Shown one piece after another: positions 39,301 through 52,523 of a DNA stretch of 64,000 bases. The notes beneath the pieces were generated by a model. That model ran no database searches, was not told where the DNA came from, and saw only the letters and a program-made list of their open reading frames with translations. A program made the position numbers and the translations under genes. Within the stretch, counting starts at the first letter, position 1. Every line of letters starts with the position of its first letter. Source of the stretch: Rotaria sp. Silwood1 (Eukaryota; Rotifera; Eurotatoria; Philodinida; Philodinidae); the NCBI GenBank assembly GCA_905250075.1, contig CAJNOP010000359.1, forward strand, positions 124,001 to 188,000, written 5' to 3'.

Positions 39301-40309
39301 TGATTGAAAAATAGTTGAATGAATACCATCGAAATTTGTTAATACAGCAAATCGTTTCAATCGATCATCTAATTCATTTTGAGTTGTATTTGATGTTGCT
39401 GGTGAAATCTATTTGTGACTTTTTTGGTTTCTCAAATACATTTTTTACTCGAAAAAGAATTTTTTTTTCTTTCTTTTCTCTCTTTTTTTTTAAATTTACA
39501 TACCAATCTTAATCGAAACATTTTTACTTCAACTGGTTCGATTTCTTTCAATTTGAACATTGAACGAAGTGTTGAATTAGGAATTAAAGCTAAAAATGAA
39601 CAAAAAAATAAGATATTATCTGACGAACGAAATCATTTTATACTGTTTTTATGAAACACGATCAAAATCTAGAGATCAAAATTTGAACTCTCCCTACTAC
39701 AAAAGATGCAACCAAGGAAACGTTACAAATCGTATATCAATAATATCTCATTATAATATATGATCGACTTCCTTGTTACATTTCCGAAGAGGTAAAGTAA
39801 AAGGATGATAAAAAAATGTGTGTCAAAATGAATGAAATAAACGAGTCGTCGTGTGATTAGCAACAGTGGTTACATCGTGTTTTATATTTTAATCCTGCAG
39901 AGATTATACTAATAGGCTTTTACCATCAGGTGCAATTGGACATAGTTTTCTCTTTTCTAACATTTTTGCCATTTCAGCTTGAGCTTTTTCTTGTTCAAGT
40001 GCTTCAAAAAAACCCAATACATCGGTCTCTTCAACATCTGTTGAAACTATAAAAACAAATAAAAATAAAACAATACAATATAGATAATGTTTTATATTAT
40101 GTGATCGACCTTTTGGAATAGCATTTGAATCGAGTTGAACTGTTTTAGCTGATTCGACTACACTTCTAGATATAATAATAAAATATTAAAATAAAATAAA
40201 ATAAAAAAAGAACTAGAATTATTTGATCACAATTCTACCTGCCACTATTCGTTTGTCTTTTTTTCCGTTGTTGATTATACAACGGTGAAGATATTTTCGG
40301 ATGTATCAT
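33376..40309 (-). CDS. Large HEAT-repeat protein (possibly HEATR4-like), 24 exons
   Basis: I do not recognise it with certainty. Exons: 40239-40309, 40110-40165, 39924-40046, 39504-39589, 39289-39408, 39222-39242, 38951-39071, 38851-38891, 38744-38797, 38441-38613, 38198-38375, 38020-38124, 37663-37949, 37012-37186, 36842-36943, 36035-36786, 35915-35970, 35294-35857, 34499-34669, 34268-34437, 34014-34201, 33828-33960, 33601-33621, 33376-33483; 3876 bases, 1291 residues, in frame. The middle (roughly residues 230-560) is paired helices typical of HEAT repeats, e.g. LRSMLLYLIEVIKAKQ, RQEAINAIKFITDV and LIAATILADLGKEI. A charged Glu/Lys/Gln-rich, repetitive linker follows, then a folded-looking C-terminal part with THAWLLEQ and RHVLKFGFRELEVD. 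A HEATR4-type protein is one guess. Exons 39222-39242 and 33601-33621 are 21-base microexons. Confidence 0.85.
36470..36590. repeat. In-frame 54-base tandem repeat in the HEAT-protein linker
   Basis: The unit, read on the plus strand as TCTTCTTGTTGATCTTTATT then TG(T/C)TGGTAAAAGATTT, occurs about three times (starting near 36472, 36508-36526 and 36562-36580 depending on phase). On the coding strand it encodes repeated Glu-Glu-Asn-Leu-Leu-Pro-(Thr/Ala)-Asn-Lys-Asp-Gln-Gln blocks. Period and boundaries are approximate. Confidence 0.6.
39801..39915 (+). repeat. Dispersed repeat, copy B (HEAT-protein intron 3)
   Basis: Second copy of the repeat at 31511-31625, same orientation. Its right end lies only about 8 bases from the exon boundary at 39924, so it abuts the 5' splice site of intron 3. 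Confidence 0.65.
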
Positions 40310-40925
40310 TTTTTTAATATCTCAACTGACTTTTGGTTAATAAAATACAAAAAAAAGAAACTGAATGGTCAAAAGCCGATGTAATCACTTGAAACTGTTG
40401 ATGTTATGTTAATAAGTTAGACGGCTTTTGCTTTTTTTCCTTTTTTTTTTTTCTAAGCTTGATCTGTTTATGATGTCATTAAAAGCGTCTACCCACTAAA
40501 ATTTCAAGTATATTCATTTCAAATAAATAAAAAAAAAAGTGTGAAATGGATCTCTTTGTTTTTAATTGAAAGAAAGAAAAGAAGAACAAAAAAAAAAAAA
40601 AAAGAAATCGACTAAAATCTTATAATTTTCTGACAAGCAAACAAAAGAAGAAAAGAGAAGATTTATTTTTTAAATTTTTGAGAGAAAAAAGAGCAACAAC
40701 GACTTAACATACAGATATATTTAAAGATACGTCATACTACTAATGAAATTTTTATGTTAGATTTTGTCAACATTATTATTTGAACAAAAGAAAAATTATA
40801 AAACATCTAGATGTATGTCTATGATACTTTTTTTTTTTTCTTTTTTTGTCTCAAAAAGAAAAATTATAGACATGAGAAACCTATGCAAGATGAAGGTTTT
40901 TATATATCATTAATAATACTCCCTG
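40310..40925. other. Spacer between the WD40-like stop and HEAT-protein start
   Basis: 616 bases between two minus-strand genes, with long A and T runs. No gene seen. Should contain the HEAT-protein promoter. Confidence 0.5.
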
Positions 40926-43900
40926 TTAGTCAACATACGGATTGAATTTTTTATTGATTTGTACAGGTAGTTCAATTGCATCGTCCTAAATGATATAATA
41001 TAATGATTGTACATATAATTATATTTTCCCACCATAGATTTTCTTAGCAAATTGATATTTTTTTAATTGAAAAAGCATATAAAAGTATGAGTTTCAAACA
41101 CATAAATGCAAGAAAATTCTATTCTTTGTTCTTATCTTTCTTTCTTTTTTTGTTTCTTCTTCTATATAATTTGGCATCATCAATAACTGACAGCATCAAC
41201 AATTTATACTAGAAAGAAAGATGTTCTTGTTCTCATTTCATTTAGTTCTTTTCTTTTTTTTTACGTTTTATTCTAAATTGATATTACATCCGAATGAAGA
41301 ATGACGATAATTTTCTACGACAAAAACAGACATTAAATGTCATTTTATGTTCAATCTATCTTATATTTAAATATCATTTATTTTCATATGACAGTTATAC
41401 TAAGATGTATAATTAAAAAGAAAAAATTTATTTAATATAGAACTTTGTCTGTCAACAAAATAGGTATTCAAAAAGTCGACTAATTTTTTTCATTTTGTTT
41501 TTTGTTTTTGTTTTGTTTCTATGCAACAAAATTATTTCTTCATAACATTCTATATTTACCTTAATCGTTTTTTTACTTAAATCAAATAAAACTTGTTCAG
41601 GTGCAAAATCACTAATCATTAAAAAGCTATAAACAACAAGAATATATGCGAGTTATTTCTAAAGCATTAAAATCTTACTTTAATCGTCTATTTGATATTA
41701 ATAAAATATCTCCTCTATCATTAAGATTAGCAATTCTTAGTAGAGGAAAATCACATTTTATTTTTCTTATTGCTTCATTATTTCTTGTCCATAACTATAA
41801 TTTAACATATATGTATACAAAACATTATTTTGTTTTTTTGCTATAATATTATTTACCATAATTTCATTTGTAGTATTTAATGTTGCAAATAAACCTAAAG
41901 TATCACAACCAGTAAGTGATTTAATTGGTGAATGTTCATGAAGAATATCTTTAGGTGAAATTTCATCAAGACCATTTATTGCTATTGCATACATTTGAAT
42001 ATAACCACGACTATAAGATGCAATAGCTATTCGTTGTTCAGCCATAGCTGCACCAATACATGGAGCATCAAGACGAATCTTTTTTTATTATTAAAAGAAA
42101 ACAAAACAAGAAATTATTTTCATTTATTTTTTTTTTTCTTAAATCAATTTACGGGTAATCCTAATTGACGTAAAAATACTTCATGATCATTTATTGATAG
42201 ACGATAAAATTTTGCAATAAAATCATTTCCAATAGCAAGTAAATATCTTGCTCCTCCTAAATAATTATAATCAAACAATCGAATAAATGATTCACTCAAT
42301 TTTACTTCGAGTAGTATATGTTTCATATGATTGAAATATTTCTAAGCAATCAACTGTCACTGTATCATCAAGTACTTGATAATAGCTATATAAAGCTTCA
42401 GGTGTATCAGGTAATAATGCATATTTAAGTTCATGGTCACCAGGAACAAGATAAACCTATAATTTCAATAGATGCAAAGAGCAATAAAATATAACAATCA
42501 TTTAACATACTTTTCCATTTGTTGTTCCAACAAATACAACTCCAAATGCTCGACGTTTTCTTGTATGTTCAGGAAGAAGTGAAAACTTTAAAAACAATGT
42601 TAAACATTTAAAATTCAATAACTAATACATACCCACATAAAACAACAAAGTTTAGTAAAAAGACATTCTTCATTAACTTCAAATATATTTATTAAATATG
42701 ATGGATAACTTGCACAATAATAACTACATACTAAATTAAATATAAATAAAAATAAAAATATTAAAATAAAATTTATTTTTAATATTTTTACCTGCTTTAC
42801 TTGTTAAAATATAAAGAATTTCTCCAGCTGAATCAAATGCAAAATCATTTACTACAATTCTCTACATAGAAAAAAAAATCAAAAAAAGAAATCAAATATT
42901 ATTTATGTTTGATTTAATTTGAAAAAAAGAATTTTTTATTTACTTCAGGAGATAATGGAATTAAATTAATAATTTGTGCTGAACGTGGATTATAAATTGT
43001 CACAAGATTTTGTGGACTTCGTACAGCAACACGTGCTGGAATACTACCAACTGGAAATGTAACACGTACTTGTTCAATAGCTTGTAAAGTATTAGAAAAT
43101 GATCGAATTGGCTATAAAAATAAATGAAAAACAAAAAATTAACAATATAAAACTATAGTTTTCATTACTAATGTATAAACTAATAATTGTAAATCATGTT
43201 TAAATTTAACAAGTAAATCTTCACCACGCACAAGCATCATTCGTTCAATAGGTTCATTAAAACGATGTTCACCAAGCTAAGAAATAAAGAAAATTCATCA
43301 TGTTTTTTTTTTTTTTGTAAAAATATTCTATAGAGATTATTTACTTTAGTTAATGAATCGAGAGAATAAAAACATACAGTTCCATCATCAGCACCACTAA
43401 TTATTACTCCATCAGCAGTAATTAATAAACCTAAATAAACAAATAAAAATTAAATCTTAAGATGTATGTTACATATTTGTATTACTCACTCTTCATAGCA
43501 ACTTTATGTACTTGTAATTGATATCGAACAGGAATTGATTCACCTCCAATTTCAAATACCTATAATATAAATTGTTTTATATATTCAAAAAAAAACAAAA
43601 TTAGAAATGAAAGATTTATCTTAGATATATGATAATGCCATTTCATTTACCTTCATTACACCATCAGAAAATCCCATTATTATAGAAAAACCATAAATAA
43701 TTGCACTAAAAACAATGAATTTTTGTATTTTTCTTTTATAAAAATTAGATTTAAAATTTACCATGTGACTGGTGCACCATGAGCAGAAAGAACACTAGCT
43801 GATTCTCGATTTAACTAAATCAATCAAAAAATTATTTTTTGTTTTCTTTTTTTTGAAAGATAATATGATAAATACGAACTAGTGTATCAAATATTAAACA

Positions 43901-44936
43901 ACCTTTATGACCAACAATAAATAATTTATGTGTTATTGGATCAAGTTTCATATCAATAATATCATGTTTACGATTAATAAATACTGATTTTAATCTATCA
44001 CCAAGTCGTAATTCATATCCATTCTGTTATAAACAAAAGAAAAATTATTGAAATATTTCTATGAGAAAGAAAAAGAAGATTCTATGTACGGGTTCTCGAA
44101 CAAGATACCAACGAACAAAAAAACCATTATCACCACCAACATATATTATATCACGTGTAGTTTTATCATAAATTATTCTAAAAATATTAGAAAAGAAAAT
44201 TATTCGATTAGATATTTCATTGTTTATACCTTCGAGCAACACCTGGACATTTAACAAATGTTAAATATTTTAATTGACCATTTTTATTTGAAAGTAAATA
44301 TAATCGATCATTTGAATAGCCAACAATAAGCTAAAAAAGAAAACAATATTTGATCTTTTGTTGTTTTATTTTCTTTTTTTTCTTTTTTTGTCAAATTTTT
44401 AATTCTCTCATACTTTAAGTTTTGCAATATATTTTAATAATTGAAATGATGGAAATTGAAAATCATACCTAAATTAAATAAATATTTGATATGAATATGA
44501 TTTTGACTAAATTTTATTTACTTTAAATATCGTCGAATAATTCCTGTATTCAATGAAGTAAAATAAACAACAATTGCTGAACGTGGATCTTTTGGATCAT
44601 CATAAAATAATGACGTAATAATCATATCTTCAACATCATTTGAATCTTCATCTTCATCAATTGATCGATAATATGTAAATGCTTGAAGACGAGTATCAAA
44701 TGGAAATTTTGTTAAAGACTATATTTTTTATAGAAAATGATCATCATATTTTTCTTTTTTTATTAAATACTAACTCGACTTGAAAATAATGGAAATAGTG
44801 GAATTTTTGATCCTAAAGAAGAAATTCTACGTGAAAGATGTGGAGATTGTTCATGTATTGTTGCAGTAGAATGTAATTGATTAAGAATACGTGCTTTAGC
44901 TGATGACCAGGAGAGCAATTTTGGTTGAGCTAACAT
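40926..44936 (-). CDS. Beta-propeller (WD40-like) protein of unknown function, 21 exons
   Basis: Family not recognised beyond a WD40-like propeller. Exons: 44775-44936, 44522-44718, 44414-44468, 44230-44330, 44090-44177, 43880-44023, 43762-43814, 43651-43705, 43490-43559, 43345-43430, 43169-43276, 42944-43111, 42792-42861, 42633-42730, 42511-42585, 42306-42456, 42153-42253, 41857-42078, 41679-41794, 41560-41626, 40926-40985; 2247 bases, 748 residues, in frame. Blade-like strands recur, e.g. LIVGYSNDRLYLLSNKNGQL, IIYVGGDNGFFVRWY, AIIYGFSIIMGFSDGVMKVF, LITADGVIISGADDGTVCFY and RIVVNDFAFDSAGEILYILT. The blades carry few canonical Trp-Asp pairs. There is no signal peptide or membrane helix. The start at 44936 follows no other in-frame ATG. 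A ciliary WD-repeat role is possible but is only a guess. It is divergent from WASHC5. Confidence 0.85.
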
Positions 44937-45690
44937 TTTGTACAATAGATTGTAGAGAAAAAAATTCTGTTGACTTTTATTTATTACGTTGCGTTGGTAA
45001 TAAAAATTTTGTTTCGTTTGAGAGCTGAATCAAACTAGAAAGAATTTGCAAGCTTATATACATAGATGTGTACTCAAGATAAGAATAGTTTTTAGTTTAA
45101 TAGTCAGATTACTTTCTTTGCCTTATTATTGACAAATTGTTTGAAATAGAAAAGGAAAAGAAGGTCGTTTTATGAAAAATAAAAAAATATATACATATCA
45201 AAATGATAACTATTTAAATATTAGTAAAAAAATTGAATTGTTATCACAAAGCTTTTATTTTACAATGAAAGAACGGATCGAAAAAGTCACTGTGATAACT
45301 ACACAGTTGTTATTCTTACCTAAACGAAGTTCATGTTCTCGAAAACATCTGAAACGGATGAACACCTATTCTTCTTTAAAATGTTTAGTGTCGAAGTTCT
45401 AAAAACTGAATTCTATTTGTAATATTCATCTTCCAGCGTCATCTGTTGAGATTGATTATTGGTAAACTTGTCAAATCATATAGTTATATTCATATTTTAT
45501 CATTTTTTCTCAAATTTTGATAGATAAAATGAGAAGATATTGATCTATATGATTGGATAAGTTCCTATAATAAACAATTCTATGTAATATAAAAACGAAA
45601 AATGTTTTGCTTCATGTTTATTTGACTAACTGATAAGAATCTTGCTTCTATTATGTCTTAATCTTTTTTGTGTGTTGTTTTGTAGTAGAT
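44937..45690. promoter_or_regulatory. Divergent intergenic region, WD40-like gene / WASHC5
   Basis: 754 bases between opposite start codons. Near the WASHC5 side a T/G-rich run ends in TTTTGTAG (AG at 45684-45685), 5 bases before the start, looking like a 3' splice site. The open frame at 45172-45402 has no family resemblance and is probably chance. Confidence 0.45.
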
Positions 45691-48600
45691 ATGAGTGATT
45701 TTTTAGCAGCAAATAATCCTTGTGGTCAAAATCTTTTACAACTTGTTGCAACAGGCAATGCTATTATAGCTGAATTATTACGTCTAGCTGATTTTATACC
45801 ACCATTATTTAAAGTTATTAATATTCGTGATGCAGGAAAATATGCAGATATTATATTTGATTTTTCATATTTTTCTAAACAAGAATATTATGATGATTTA
45901 ATTAATAGTCGAGCAGTAAGTTTAAAGATAAATAGTTTATGTTTAAAAGTTCTTCTAAGATATTTTTTGTTGCTAATTTCAATAGGATCTTCAAGATCTT
46001 GATGATGAATTTCGTGAAAATAATCTCACATTACTTACACGATTTTATCAAGCATTTGAAAGTGTACATAAATATGGAATTGAATTCAATCGGTAAATAG
46101 AAACAAAAGATGATAATAAGTGTTAGAAAGTTTGAATTTTTTTTTTAAATTGTACATTTAGATATATTGAAGATTTAACAAATGGTACTTATTTACAACA
46201 AACAGTTGAAAGTGTTATTGCTAATGAAGCAGGAAAACAATTAATGGTAAAAAGATTTTGAATATTCTTCTTGTAATGTAAATATTGCTTTGAACTGAAA
46301 CCTTCGTTTTGAAAGACTCCTCATTCCATCTACTACAAAATCACAGTCCTGTTTTAACATATACTCAATTTTTAATAAAAAAAAAAACATAAGTGATTCA
46401 CTTGTTTCTTCAATAAGAATTCAATCTTTTGAAGAACTTTGTTTATTGTTTCGGTAACAACAAAAAAATTTTATTTATTCCCTATAGCATTTACGAGAGC
46501 CTTGATTATAAAATATCTGTTTTGGACACTGAGAAACTTTGATAATAGTTGATCGAAACTCAACATTTTAAACTAATGTTCTAAATTTCGATAAAACGAA
46601 AAAAGTGTATGGAATTTAGACTACACTTTAATCAGCACGTTTTATGTTAGCCCCACAATAGCGAAGTCGGCAAATGTTGGAAGAAGAAACTGCTCTATTC
46701 GGTTCTCTCTGCAAATAACAATATTGATCAAACGAGTATTACGAATACGGTCATTTTTGATGGTACATTCATTACTTAATAATCATGTCTTTTGTATGAA
46801 ATATCTAATCATTATTTTCATTCACCAAGCATGAGATATTTTGTTAGATATTGTCTTATTATTATAGTTTCAAATATTCTAAATTTTTTCAAGTTTTTCT
46901 ACTATCTGAAGCTTTAGGAAGCATCCAAAGAGTGATTCGAGTGCAGCAAACTGATATATAGTTTAAACAAAAGTATATTCACCCGCTCCGAGTGCGAAAA
47001 AATTAGGACTTAGGTTTTCTAGAAAACGCTAGCAACTCGATTCACTCTTTGGATCTTTCTAGAGCTAAAGACAACGGAAAACTAGTAAAAACAAACCTTA
47101 TTAAATAATTTTATTACCAATCAAGCGAATCAAAATAAAAATTTTCATCATGTATCTATAATTTAATATAAAAATTATTTAGACTGAAGCTGTTTATTTA
47201 TTTGGTGTAATGTTAATAATATTGGATTTAAAATATGATGGTGCTGCTCGAGAACGAATGATTGTTTCTTATTTTCGTTATAGGTAAAAGAATTTTATGC
47301 ATTACTTAGAAATTATTTCAATCTTTTTCTTTTTTGTCATTAATAAATTTTAGTGGTAAACGCAATGCATTAGATAGTAATATTGATGAAGTCGGAAAAT
47401 TATTAGCACGAAATGATGGTTTTTCTCTTCAACCATATAAACGTCCACTTGGTTATCCAGAAAATTATTTTAGGTAAAACAAAAAAAAAGAAGAAAAATT
47501 TATATATTTTATTTTTATTTTTCATCAAATAGACGTATTGGTTTTCGTGAAGATGTTATTGGTATAATCATAGGTCGCTTACGTTCTGATGATATATATA
47601 ATCAAAAAAAAGCTTATACTGAACTTGAACATCAAACAGCAGCATATGCAACACAAGCATCTATGCTTTATGTTTTACTTTATTTTTATCCTGATGTTTT
47701 ACATAATAAACAAGCTATTATGCGTGAAATAGTTGATAAACATTTTGCTGATAATTGGGTTATTAATTTATATATGGGTATGACAGTAAATTTAATTGAT
47801 GCATGGGAACCATATAAAGCAGCAAAAGCAGCACTTAATAATACACTTGATATTCAAGCTGTTAAAAGTCGAGTATGTTATTTTATTTGTCTTTTTTTTA
47901 TCAATCAATTTAATCAATAAAGATTTCCACAATTGACAACACAACTGAGTGAGACGACTTTCTATGTCGGTGAATTCAAAGAAAACTTGCTTTTGTATAT
48001 TAAACCTAATGTAGAGATGTATTTTCAAGTATCATTCTTAAAAGTGACTTAAAAACAGTTATAATCAATCCTGTCCCATAGTAGATTTCAAAATTTTTCT
48101 TACATTCTCGTATAGATTTAACGATGAAATCCGATTGGTACATATAGAAAAAAAGTCTTAAAATTTGACTCTTCTATGATGATAGATCGTGTCATAACTT
48201 CTAAACATCATTTTCTATTACGAAAACACTTTTTTTATTAAGAAAAAAAGACGACTAAACATTATTAACCCATCGTTGGGAACGAAAAAGAAAACATTAT
48301 CTTAATAGAAATCTTTCAAACATTTTACTTATCTATTTAGTGTCAAATGACACATGATAAAATTGGCAAATTAAATAAACAAGTTGAACAATATCTTATT
48401 GAAGGTGTTTTAATTGAAGAATATGTTTTAAAAAATATTTCCATATTATTAAAATTTATGAAAGAATGTAATATATGTTTACGATGGATTATATTACATA
48501 CAAGTGAATTACCAATTGGTGCTGATATTAATAAACGATGTAAACAAATGTTACAACTTGTTATTAATGAATCACAATATAATCCATCAGAAGTATTTAA

Positions 48601-51600
48601 ATTATTATTAAATACAGCACAATTTGAATTTAATCTTAAAGAGGTTTTTTTTGTTTATCGTTACACACACAAAAAAAAACAAAAAAGAAATTCATTTTGT
48701 TTTTGTTTTTCTTGATAGATTGTTAGTTTATTATTAGCTGAAAAACATGATCGATGGATAGCAAATAGAAAAGAAGCTGTTGAACGTCTTATTGAATTAG
48801 CTGATGTTTTTTCTGGTACAATGCCATTAACACGTGTAGAAAAAAATGGTAGAAATAATTTTTTGTTCTATTTTTATAAATAAAATGAAAATTATATTTT
48901 ATTTGAAAATAGATAATCTTCAAACATGGTTTCGTACAATGGCTAAACGTATAGAATCATTAGATTTTGAAGATTGGACAAGTGCTGGACGTCAAACAAA
49001 TCAAATAATGACAGCTTTAGATGAAGTACAACAATTTCATGAATTGGATACAAATATGCAAGTGAAACAATTTTTAAATGATAATAAACGTCTTTTAAGT
49101 ACAATGATTCTATTAAATAATGTTCAAGAATCAACAATTAGTATTATGGATCTTGTTGCTGATTTATCTTATGCATGGATTATTATTGATAGGTAAATAT
49201 ATATATTAATCATTCAGAGTAAAACATAGAAGTCTTGATTAATTCATAAGACTATTGTCTACAAAATTAACTAAGAACGAAGACTCTCGTACTCGTCAGG
49301 CAGAACCAATCGAGTTCATTTTGTAAGTCTAGCAATCAAAGACTTACAAACGCGTCATTGTATCTCTTACGAAAGCAGTTTATATTGCTTTTGAAATCTT
49401 CAACTTACTTTTTTTGCTTAGGTAAAAATAATTAGATTTAATTTTTTCATTTCATATAACTGTAAAGCTTTCGATTGTGTTTCGAATTAGAATTTAATAA
49501 TCTTTATATCGATATAGTAGATGATTTAACATTATAACATAATAGATTTAAGAAAAGGTAGCATCAATACTTATCTCGAATATCAATATAAGAATTATTG
49601 ATGAAAATAATATATGTATTAATGTTTCAATAGTAAGGATTAGTATTATCTTGTTTTTTTTCTCATTTTGTATTTAGTTTTACTGGTGTAATGCAAGAAG
49701 GGATAAAACGTAGTCCTTCATTAGTAACAAAACTACGTGCAACATTTTTAAAAGTAAATCTTTTTTTTTTCTTTTAAATAAAAATTCATTTTCTTAAAAT
49801 TCAAAATTTAAGCTTTCATCAGCACTTGATCTTCCATTAGTACGAATCAATCAAGTTGGTAGTAATGATCTTATGATTGTAAGTCATTATTATTCTGGTG
49901 AACTTGTTGCTTATGTACGAAAAGTTTTACAAGTAAGCAGAACTTGATTCTTTTTTTTTTATATTTATAATTTCTTTAGATTATTCCTGAAACAATGTTT
50001 TCAATGTTAGCTAGTATTGTTTATTTACAAACACATACATTACGTGAATTACCATTACGTGCTGAAAAAGATAAATTAAGAGAATATGCTCAACTTGATG
50101 AACGTTATCAAGTAGCAAAATTAACACATGATATTTCAATATTTACTGAAAGTATGTTAATGATGAAAACAACATTAGTTGGAATAATTAAAGTAAAATA
50201 TATCAAATTTGAATTTTTTTGAAATTAGAACAAGTAATTTTATTTTAAGCTTGATCCAAAACGTGTACTTGAAGATGGTATTCGAAAAGAATTAGTTAAA
50301 CAAGTTGCAACTGCTTTACATAATGGTCTTACATTTAATCCTCGTGCTAAGGTTCGTATTTCGCCTGCTTAATAGTATCCATGCTCATAAAAAAGAGGAG
50401 CACTCTTCATTGTAAATCAAAATTTTTTTAATTTTAATTTTAGAATAGTGAATTAATAGCTAAATTAGATGCACTAGGTAATCAAATGGATGGTTTTCGT
50501 CGTTCATTTGAATATGTACAAGATTATGTTGGAATGTATGGATTAAAAATTTGGCAAGAAGAAGTATCACGAATAATAAATTATAATGTTGAACAAGAAT
50601 CAAATAGTTTTCTTAAACAAAAAGTAATAAGAAAAAAAGAAAAACTAAAATATAATTTTATTTATTATTGTATATATTTTCTAGATTTATGATTTTCAAT
50701 CAACATTTCAATCTCGTCATATTCCAATACCGCTTATTCCACCATTAGGTGATGGTTCAATTAATTTTATGGGTCGTCTTGTACGAGAAATTCTTCGTGT
50801 TACTGATCCACGTTTTACATTTTATGCTGAACAACGTAATACATGGTATGATGTACGAACAAAACAACCAGTTGTTGATATATTACTTTTTCGAAAATTA
50901 CATCGTGCTGTTGGATCATTTGGATTAAGTGGACTTGATCGTTTATTATCATTTATGATTGTTAAAGAACTTCAATTACTTACAGGAACAATACAAACTG
51001 TTTTTCAACATAAAGAATCCAGTGATATGCTTGATTCATTTATGAGACAATTAATACCTATTGATAGTATAATTAGTAAATAGAAAAATAATTATATATA
51101 TATATGAAAGAATTGAAGTAATTTTGTTTTTATTTTCATTTAGATCAACCAAATCGAGTTTATTCAAATTCAGTAGCAAAAGGAGCTAGTGCTTGGTCAA
51201 CATTAAGTAATTATCTTATGAAAGTTGGACAAATGCAATTATTACGTCAACAAATAGCTCATGAATTAACTGCATCAGCAAAATATGATTCAAAATATCT
51301 TTTTTATGCTCTTAAAACTTTTAATGAGTATGTTTATAAAAATTTATTCTATCTGTTTAATCAATTCGACAGTTAAAAAAATCACTTGTTTTGTTTTTTT
51401 CCTTTTGAACATCTCTTGATGAAATAGGCAGGATCATTTACGGATTCTATATTCTAAAAATTGAGATCTCATATTTTAATGAAGATTTATTTCATTTCTA
51501 TTGTAGTACACTTTTACAAGATATTCAACAAATTTATACAAACAGTAGTAATCAACAAAATGAATATTCTGAAACACTGAATGAATTATTATATGAATTA

Positions 51601-52355
51601 GGTCCTTTATTAGAATCAGTTGGAATGAATGATGTTCTTCAACGTGTTTATATTTCAGCACAAAATCATTTCTTACTTATTCCATTGCTTGTTTTATATA
51701 CTATTAGTCAAGTTCCACGTATAATAACACTTAAATATCTTAAAAATCAAATGCAAACAACAAGTAGTAGTTCATCAAGTAGTGGAAAACGTGATATGGA
51801 TTGTTCAGCATTTGTTATTGGACTTTATACATTAACAAAACAATATCATTCAGATTTAATTGATGATTATTTAACATGTCTTTGTCAATTTATTAAATCA
51901 CATATTGAACAAGCTGGAACGTAAGTCGATTCTCATTTTTCTTTTTTCAGTTTTGATTATGAATTACAGTTGAGCATAGTACTCGAAAGATTGATACTCA
52001 TACTCATACAATTGACATATCTCTTCAATAGAAAGAATTTTTTCTCAAAGTAATTTTAAAAAAAGTCGAAATGAATGTAAGATCACTACACAAGTGATCA
52101 CTTTCACCAGTACATTTCTAGCTATGAATTACAATAAAAAAAATCTTAAATAACTTTTATTCTAGGCAAAAATTAGTTGATTTTCCAATTGAAGCAATTA
52201 ATATGCTTGATTTTTTAACAATGTTTATTCATTATGGTGATTTACCTATCAAAGTAAAAATTTCAATTAATGAAATTATAATAATGTTATTTCTTATATA
52301 GGTTCTCGAACAACGTTTACCAGCTTATATATGTGATGAATTTCGTACGATTTAA
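45691..52355 (+). CDS. WASHC5: WASH complex subunit 5 (strumpellin)
   Basis: Core subunit of the WASH complex, which drives Arp2/3 actin assembly on endosomes for cargo sorting. Nineteen exons: 45691-45915, 45986-46092, 46162-46246, 47183-47283, 47354-47473, 47533-47872, 48341-48643, 48719-48848, 48913-49192, 49678-49753, 49813-49932, 49980-50192, 50250-50351, 50444-50623, 50685-51075, 51144-51327, 51507-51920, 52166-52253, 52302-52355. They sum to 3513 bases, 1170 residues, in frame; human strumpellin is about 1159. The N-terminus ([19 protein letters not shown], then [19 protein letters not shown]) is characteristic. Further typical stretches are [44 protein letters not shown] and [17 protein letters not shown]. 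It is almost wholly helical, with no signal peptide or membrane helix. Intron 3 (46247-47182) contains a foldback repeat. Confidence 0.96.
46893..47092. repeat. Imperfect inverted repeat in WASHC5 intron 3
   Basis: The left arm (about 46893-46947) and the right arm (about 47035-47092) are inverted copies: ATCCAAAGAGTGATTCGAGT pairs with the complement of ACTCGATTCACTCTTTGGAT, with flanking partial matches. Total span is about 200 bases, without coding capacity. It may be a short foldback element. Confidence 0.55.
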
Positions 52356-52523
52356 AAATTTTTGATGATTATTTTTAATTACTAGTCAAATAAATTCCGT
52401 GTGTGTGCGTTTATTTATTTATTTATTTATTGATTAAGTAGAACACAAATATAATCTAACAAAATCGAGAAAAAAAATTGTTTATCAAAAAAAAAAAAAA
52501 GAAATTTGCCTTTTTTCCCCTAT

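Noticed and set aside
41646..41846. Plus-strand frame as a gene
   Set aside because: It is the antisense shadow of the propeller-protein exon 41679-41794.
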